Positions 57,655 through 64,000 of a stretch of DNA of 64,000 bases are shown here, in pieces. Within the stretch, counting starts at the first letter, position 1; the number at the start of each line of letters is the position of its first letter. The notes under the pieces are model-generated. The model did not search any database, was not told the origin of the DNA, and saw only the letters and a program-made list of their open reading frames with translations. Origin of the DNA: Lepidonotus clava (taxonomy: Eukaryota; Annelida; Polychaeta; Phyllodocida; Polynoidae); contig OW387136.1 of the NCBI GenBank assembly GCA_936440205.1, positions 35,495,427 through 35,559,426 of the forward strand. Direction: 5' to 3'. Both the position numbers and the translations under genes were made by a program.

Positions 57655-57835
57655 CTTATGAGCGCGTGTTTTGCCAACAGAGGGGGCTACTGTTAGCACA
57701 CACTCTGCACACTGACTTCCCACTGTTCAAAGCCCCGTCTCCCACAATCAGACCCCTCCTTTACACGGCTTTGTGATAGGGCCGCAGTGCCTGCCATGCT
57801 GACAGGGACAATTTATGTCCATAAAAACATACATC
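57655..57835. repeat. Dispersed direct repeat, copy 2
   Basis: Same-orientation copy of 55574-55752, offset by about 2.08 kb. There is no inverted-end structure and no frame. Confidence 0.85.
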
Positions 57836-58320
57836 CTGAACATAAAAGCCTGCAGTTGACATACATCAATATATACTGAATTTTCTTTACCTTCTCCTCG
57901 GGAAAAAGGGCGAAGGCTATGATGTAATATACAAGATGTAAATAATAGACTGTTTAGTTTCGTGGTTAACAAAGTAGCACATAAATCACAAGGCTTACAA
58001 AGTAAAGAATGATGGTCTTAAATGTAATGCTTTCAGAATGTGCAATAACAGTCGAATATATGACTTGACCTTTAACCATAGACATACATAATATATGTCT
58101 ATGCTTTAACTTATATATAAAATCAACAACTGTATAGAACTGAGGTAATTTTAATCCTAATAAACATTAGATCACTCTTCCACATTGCTATTAGAGTGAT
58201 TCTACACTCTTTTTTCGATAACTTCTTAATGTCCTACCAATTAATGGTAAAGTGAATCCAAAATAATTGTGTAAGAAACACAAAAAAGAAAGAGTTCAAT
58301 GACCGGCATGACATTGGGAG
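57836..58320. other. Unassigned AT-rich DNA
   Basis: A small inverted pair (AGACATACATAATATATGTC near 58080) only. Confidence 0.4.
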
Positions 58321-58324
58321 AAGA

Positions 58325-58420
58325 GTTATAAATAACATCACCCTGAGTCTGAGAATGTGTCACTCCCAGCTCACGTGACCCCACGTGACCAGCCCCTTAA
58401 TGCTGATTGGCTGTCAGCCC
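58325..58420 (-). promoter_or_regulatory. Promoter-like motif group, possibly minus strand
   Basis: Two tandem ten-mers TCACGTGACC and CCACGTGACC (58371-58390) hold E-boxes of the MiT/TFE/USF type. A CCAATC on the minus strand lies at 58405-58410. A TATA-like TTTATAAC on the minus strand lies near 58326-58333. Read leftwards this gives CCAAT, E-boxes and TATA with normal promoter spacing. The plus strand also reads TATAAATA at 58327, so direction is uncertain. No exon was found. Confidence 0.28.
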
Positions 58421-58682
58421 TGTGGCAGCCTCACACCCCTCCCGACGTGCGTCTTTCTGAGGGGAATACCCCTTAAGCGTGTCCTAATAAAGTAGTGCAG
58501 ACACGGCAGCGTCTTGTATTATCCATGCGCATGTCAGAGCCTCCTAAACATACCGGCGACTTCCCCCGGGAGGCGATAATGAGGGTATTTCAGGAGCACA
58601 TCAAAGGACGGAGGCCACCTCGCGGGCGGTACCTCACGCCCCCTGTCGGGGAAACAAGGCATCACGGGTGAAGGGGCGTGTC

Positions 58683-58712
58683 GGGGAGGGGAGGGGAGGG
58701 GAGGGGCAGGGC
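58683..58712. other. G-quadruplex motif (GGGGA repeats)
   Basis: Four GGGGA units in a row with more G runs beside them, inside a GC-rich stretch (58540-58720). Confidence 0.8.
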
Positions 58713-59034
58713 TGGAGGTGTGATCCTTTATAACCGGTTTTTGATCAGATTCCATGAAAAAGGAGTCGAGCACATCCCAGTAGGTTATTAATAAATCCGC
58801 AAGTTTCACATTATAGAACATAAGACAACCTGATCTTTATACTAAGAATGTCAAGATTGAGGTATATTGTTATCGTACTTGGCCTGTCAATTCCCTTGCA
58901 TCTTAAATGACTAGACACTTTTGTAATTTCCAAATTACACATATCTAATTGTCTTTTCGGAAAAGGACGTTCTCTGATATAACACATAGAATAATATTGT
59001 CCTTGATAGGATTCCTCTGTTTCAGTACCTGTGT

Positions 59035-59100
59035 CAGTGGCGGATCCGGGGGGGGGGGGGCAGAAAGGGTAATTGCCCCCCTAGACCCAGGAGACATCAT
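59035..59100 (+). mobile_element. End of hAT-like repeat
   Basis: CAGTGGCGGATCC followed by G13 and CAGAAAGGGTAATTGCCCCC. It resembles the end at 12308-12359. The far end was not found. Confidence 0.45.
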
Positions 59101-59381
59101 TTTGGCAACTTATAATTAAAAGATATAAATCTGGTGTTTTTATTTTCATTTTTATAATTGGGGTCACCCCCAAGAGCACTTGCTATGGATCGGTCCCATG
59201 TGAGTTACAGGGTTACCAACTTAAAGGGGAATACAAATACATTATACCAGTAGGAAGTACAAGATAAAACGTCAAATCCCAATCATTAACACCTTCTTTG
59301 AGAAAGCAGAGGGCTAGTATAAAACCAATACCCTAAGTCTGGTGAGCAGTTGGTGCCTTGTGGGGACTGCTCTCAGTGGTA
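59101..59381. other. Unassigned DNA
   Basis: May include the body of the preceding hAT-like element; no border is seen. Confidence 0.35.
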
Positions 59382-59751
59382 TACCCAGCCAGCTTGCGAT
59401 GTAACAGAAACGCTCTGTGACCACACTTTTGTAGTCAGTTTGTTACTTACTAAGATGACACATAACAATTACGTTATTAATGGTGAGGTTGAAACCTCAC
59501 CAAATCAAAAAATCATTATAATGTAGTTTTTTAGTGATGTTAGGATGAAACCAAAACAGAACATTGTAAGAACATTTTGTTTGGGTTGAAGAACATAACC
59601 AGAACATTGTAATAATATCACAGTGCAATGTCACATCAGTATGTTGCAGTGACATAATTAAGAGTCATCAAAAGAATGTAACAAGAACCAAATACAGAAC
59701 CAACCAGAACATTGCTGCAAAATTATGATAATTTCACATCCTTGACTGGGA
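59382..59751 (+). mobile_element. MITE family 2, copy 5
   Basis: Starts TACCCAGCCAGCTTGCGATG and ends ACATCCTTGACTGGGAG. Same orientation and order as 5864-6226, including GTTACTTACTAAGATGRCAC near the start. Confidence 0.85.
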
Positions 59752-59819
59752 GAGGACTGCCTACGGCAGACCCACTGAACCTGAACAGCACTCGGATGTA
59801 AACTGTCATATGGGTAGCC

Positions 59820-59895
59820 CTTTGACAAAAACACAAACACCCGACAAAAAGGTAAACACCTCCGGACAAAAAGTCAACAGCCCTGACAAAAACCC
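59820..59895. repeat. Short ~22 bp tandem repeat, 4 copies
   Basis: GACAAAAA recurs with AAACACC-type spacers. Confidence 0.65.
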
Positions 59896-61639
59896 CATGT
59901 TAGACAGACACACACAGACAGGCACAAAAAGACAAGGCTGGTTCAATGGCCAAACAGTGTGTCATTGATTACCCGGATGCCTAGTTCCCACAGCATGATT
60001 GGCTGAGTCTGAAATAAAACCCAATACAATCTAGGGCGGCTTGGTGACCCCTATCATGTTCTGACCAACCCATCAATATTCAGCATTGATCTATACATGT
60101 TTGATATGAATTGCTGCAAAAATGGTCAATTATGAGGACAGTCACTCTGCAACTCCAGCAGCGATTCAGTCCCTTGAGTCTTTGACTTTAGAATATAAGA
60201 GTTTTGTCATGAAGATTTTTGTGCTGGGATGTCATTTCAAACATATTTATATGTATAAAGTTGTTAATGAGTCTCATGGAGTCACAATGTGTCACAATGT
60301 ATTGTCATCCAATTGCAAGGCAAGCCTCAACATGCTGGAAACGCGTAATTGGCTAAGCTTTTTTCGAAATTAATTAGCTTTTTTTTTTGAGAATATTATT
60401 AGCTAAACTAGATTCATACAAAGTAACCATGAGACTACAGCAAGGCCAGGACCAATTCAACTCTCAATGCTTTCATAAGAATGTTTTGGATCAATCATGT
60501 ATTGGTCCAAACTCTGGTAGTGTGAAGAGGGTGTCAGTGCTGTGACATCCGGACATATTGATTCCCACTCAGTGCTGTGACAGGCTGTGTGTGTGTCTGA
60601 GGAGACGTGAGTCTATGTGAACATATCGATCTCACTAACTCAATTGTTTGAGCAACTCGCTGCGAGCAGTTAGCTAGAGTGAGCTGCTCTATGGAGTGCT
60701 TGGTGTTGAGCCCTGGCTTTTGGTGAAGGTATTCCTCTGTTAAATGAATGTTGTCATTATAGCTCATTGTTACACCTATTTATGTATTGACCTGTCATCA
60801 TGTTCCAACGTTAGGAGATTTTGTAATCATTAGACTTTTTTTTGAGGGGGGGGGGGGGGCGGTTGTAACATTACTGGATATTTTTTGTAATGATTGAAAT
60901 ATTTTGGGTTCTGATAGCTTAAAGTTACTTCTTCTGCATGGCGGGTGACGTAACCATTCTAAGTAACCGCATAACCATGGCAATGTTGAAATGTGACTAT
61001 GAATATCATGATTCAAACATTCACATTTCAGTTGCTCACTGCCACCAAGCTGTTCACAGTGTGAAATTTTAAACTTTAGAGTTGATATGATATATTATAA
61101 TAGGAGAATTAAATAAAAATTCCCTATAGTTATTCATGTCCAAACAATTCACCTTGTTACTGATTATTTCTATATTCTCTCTAATTAATCAATCACGATT
61201 AGCAAGCATATCATTAGTATAAGTTAAAAACTACAGGGATCATTTTTCCTTTGTTTCGATGATATAATGCTGTTGTTCCCAACCTCCTTAAGGTTCAGGT
61301 CGGTTCTTGCATTGTCAGCTCGTCCCCTGTGCTTAGACCTTTCCTGTACTAAGAGCTGCTCTCTCCCTGTCCCCTGAAGCCAGTCCATGTCATTGACAGG
61401 TCTCCCCGATACAATCCACTTAACCCCCAGTTCTAGGGTCAAAATTTCTAACTCTAAGGCCTATACACACTCTCCAAGTCTCCAAGACTTTCTGATATCT
61501 TCCTACACTTTCATTACCCGCTTATTAGATGAGTGATTTACTGTATTATTTGATTGTATCCCTCTCCAAGTCTGTAGATACAGTTTTTATCATTCTCTCA
61601 CTGGCTGTGCCCTTGTTTTATGTTTTATGTAATGGCTGA
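59896..61639. other. Long stretch without a supported gene
   Basis: A G14 tract lies at 60846-60859. TCAGTGCTGTGAC occurs twice near 60540-60590. Nothing else is supported. Confidence 0.4.
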
Positions 61640-61995
61640 GGGCCGTAGCGGGGCGTATAGGGCCATTTCGAAGGAATTACGCACCGCTGGAGGCGAGGTA
61701 AATATATCCTGAATTATAATAACCCCAAAAAGATCTAAAGTAATAAATTCGGACCACGTGGCTTGTATTAACCAATAGGAATTGCTCATTAGATAAACAA
61801 ACGAGATGTTGACATTGCCGTCGCTACGAAAACATCGCCATCGGCATGATGACATCGCCGTGTTGACGATTTTTCATGTGTACCGGTATAGCAAAAATAA
61901 AAGAAGACACATTTATGTCGCATTTGGTAAGATATATATACCTTCGGACCTTGGCCTACCGGCCGCGGTCCAATCTCTCCAGCGGTAAATATATC
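61640..61995. repeat. Repeat-like segment with TAAATATATCC at both ends
   Basis: TAAATATATCC occurs at about 61698 and 61986. Between them, ACATCGCC-type units recur about every 21 bases (61815-61865). It is probably an eroded repeat of unknown class. Confidence 0.35.
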
Positions 61996-64000
61996 CAACC
62001 TCATACTCCATAATAGTCTTCTTACTTAGTATATGTATACATTCCTCAACCATCAACAAGTAGTCATTGTCACCCCGTCTATCTAAATACATTCTAAAGA
62101 GCCGTTCGCATAGGCCTAGATTCAGCCATTAGTGCCTCGGCATTGGCTGCCTCAATACAAAACACTATTGTACTCTACAGGACAAAGTGGGATAGATGGC
62201 AGTAATATAACCCTTTCAGGTTTCCATTGAAGAGTGAAACAGACTGAGATGAACTGTACTGAAACACCATCCACCTATCAGGCTGGTGCAAGAGGTTTGT
62301 AACGTAATATGCTGCACCTAAAGCTTGACATGCTGGATTTAAAGCCGCAGTATCATCTGTACATTACTAACGTTAAGGTCTAAGCCTTGCGACATCGTGG
62401 CTGGTGACTTGTTTTGTAATGTTAGAACGTAAACTTCATTGCTCACGTCACGGATTTGGCGCACTTATCGGACAGTTAGAGTACACCAAATTATCACGAT
62501 ATCATGGACGACCATGTGGATTTAAGGCCAACATCAGGAGGTCATTCCTTAAAGATTTCTCGATAATTAATTAATTGTCAAAGCACGTCCATGAGCACTT
62601 CAGGATACTCGAAAAAATTATCGGCAAGCGATATTTTCAAAGTATTACGATCTTAGAAATATATAGAGAGTCACATTTGAAAATATATGTATGTGACCAA
62701 GGAAGGATGCTATATAGTTTAAGTTTGATTAAAAAAGAATTGAAAAGAAAGAAAAAAAGAATTCCTTATGGCAATAACCTTTTTGGTATCATATCGTATT
62801 ATTGATTATTGCAAGTTCTTGCAGTTCATGCTAGAAAGCGGCTGATCTCCGACAGGAAGGAGTAAGCACACTTAGTTGCCTCTAAGAATTTTTATACAGT
62901 GCACTTTGTGAGTGGTAGTTTGAAAGGTTGGACCATCTAGGTTGGGCTTTACATTGTAGCAACATCCAAAGTCATATTTTGGAGAAAAACACATGGGTTT
63001 TTACATATTCAGCCTTTGGTCATTGTGTCGATTTAATATATCCTAACTTCAACATGTTTACTGAGGCAATTGTTAAACATAAACTTAGGACTCAGGCACA
63101 GTAGACAAACAGGACGTGGTTATAACACCACATGTTAGCACCAGTTAGAGAGAAAAAGGTGCAACTCTCTTAACTCGGACCCACACCACACCAATTGAGT
63201 ATCTTATTTGAACTTTTACTCTTGGATGTTTGATAGGTTCCTAAATATGGTACCATGGTATTCTGGTCAGCTAAGCAATTGGTTTCCTCAATGACATTTT
63301 CGTGTGTCATGGGGAATTATTTACAATTCCTACAAAATTGAGAGAACACATGATGGAGATCTATTCATGATAATGAAACTTCAACTAATGACTAATAGAT
63401 ACAACTAGTGCAATAAGCAATATAAATATAAATATTATAACGTAGTGTATTCATATTTAATTCTAATTTCGGTTGCTTCTTTGTAGCAACATTAGATTTC
63501 TCATGAGTGTCTATATCTTTTACTTCTAAATCTCAAGATTAAAACTCAACATGTAAGACCACTAAACTAGTATTCTGAGTGGTATTAGCTATTCATCAAG
63601 GTGCAGATGGCAGTTGGCAGTATATCATGAATTGTGTTTACCCCTTCCTAAAGACTACCAAGGGACCGCTTCAGGGCCAGACTCATAACTCCTAGATGAG
63701 ATGCAACCGGCCAGAATGAAAATTAATCTTCATTAAGAAGATTCTATAATCTAATTCAGTTTATTAAAGACAGGTGCAGTCAGGAACATAGCGTTGCCTC
63801 AAAAACGTAATGCCCGAAGTCTGATACAATAAAGATGTTCCAACAATGTTTTATTGGTCAAATGATTTGTTATAGAGGTGATATGTAATAACCATTCAGG
63901 GAAATTAGATCACAGATTGGATCAATAATCTGATAATGCATGAGATTTTGTTGTTTGAGGAAAGTTGCAAATTGTCAAAGGTCCACACCAGGGATATGTA
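61996..64000. other. Long stretch without a supported gene
   Basis: AT-rich DNA with one short frame (62575-62805) that lacks any support. No repeat or RNA gene is recognised. Confidence 0.45.

Overview
This window looks like a gene-poor, intergenic or intronic stretch of an animal genome, most likely a marine invertebrate. It is AT-rich (about 40% GC by eye). It has no long intact reading frame of recognisable function, no bacterial-style operon structure and no convincing tRNA, rRNA or snRNA gene. It is dense in short DNA-transposon-derived elements (MITEs), minisatellites, TA microsatellites and G or C homopolymer tracts. One segment near 8.8-9.1 kb resembles, from memory, a tRNA-derived SINE family best known from molluscs. 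The phylum cannot be fixed from the sequence alone.

Layout. 0-2 kb holds a degenerate minisatellite and a ~380 bp sequence present twice. 3.2-4.1 kb is a ~1 kb MITE with an inverted sister copy at 43.5-44.5 kb. Five copies of a second MITE family (ends TACCCAGCCA) lie at 5.9, 8.6, 17.7, 26.8 and 59.4 kb; the 8.6 kb copy is split by the SINE-like insertion. Minisatellites lie at 10.9, 13.1, 29.1, 33.8, 38.2 and 51.7 kb. A TA-flanked MITE of about 1.24 kb occupies 14.1-15.4 kb. A foldback element carrying seven copies of a 19-base box occupies 18.9-19.6 kb. A family with ends like TAAAGCCCCATACCCACTA occurs at 19.8, 23.8, 44.7, 44.9, 49.7 and 51.7 kb. Three nested-hairpin elements lie at 9.4, 33.2 and 52.4 kb. 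Three tandem copies of a ~380-400 bp unit lie at 41-42 kb.

Possible host gene parts are few and weak. The best promoter is a TATA/initiator pair at 52.6 kb, followed by a very short coding first exon and a splice donor. A CpG-rich segment at 40.2-40.45 kb has an NRF-1 palindrome, nuclear-receptor half-sites and a strong splice donor. Single open segments at 2.2, 11.7, 15.6, 31.1, 35.5, 37.3, 47.0 and 51.0 kb read like protein, some with splice-like borders. I recognise no product for any of them, and they cannot be joined into one gene from this evidence. Clusters of developmental transcription-factor motifs and CTCF-like sites suggest regulatory DNA, but all of these are motif inferences.

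No virus-derived element and no intact transposase gene was recognised. The mobile DNA here appears non-autonomous, so any transposase would have to come from elsewhere in the genome.
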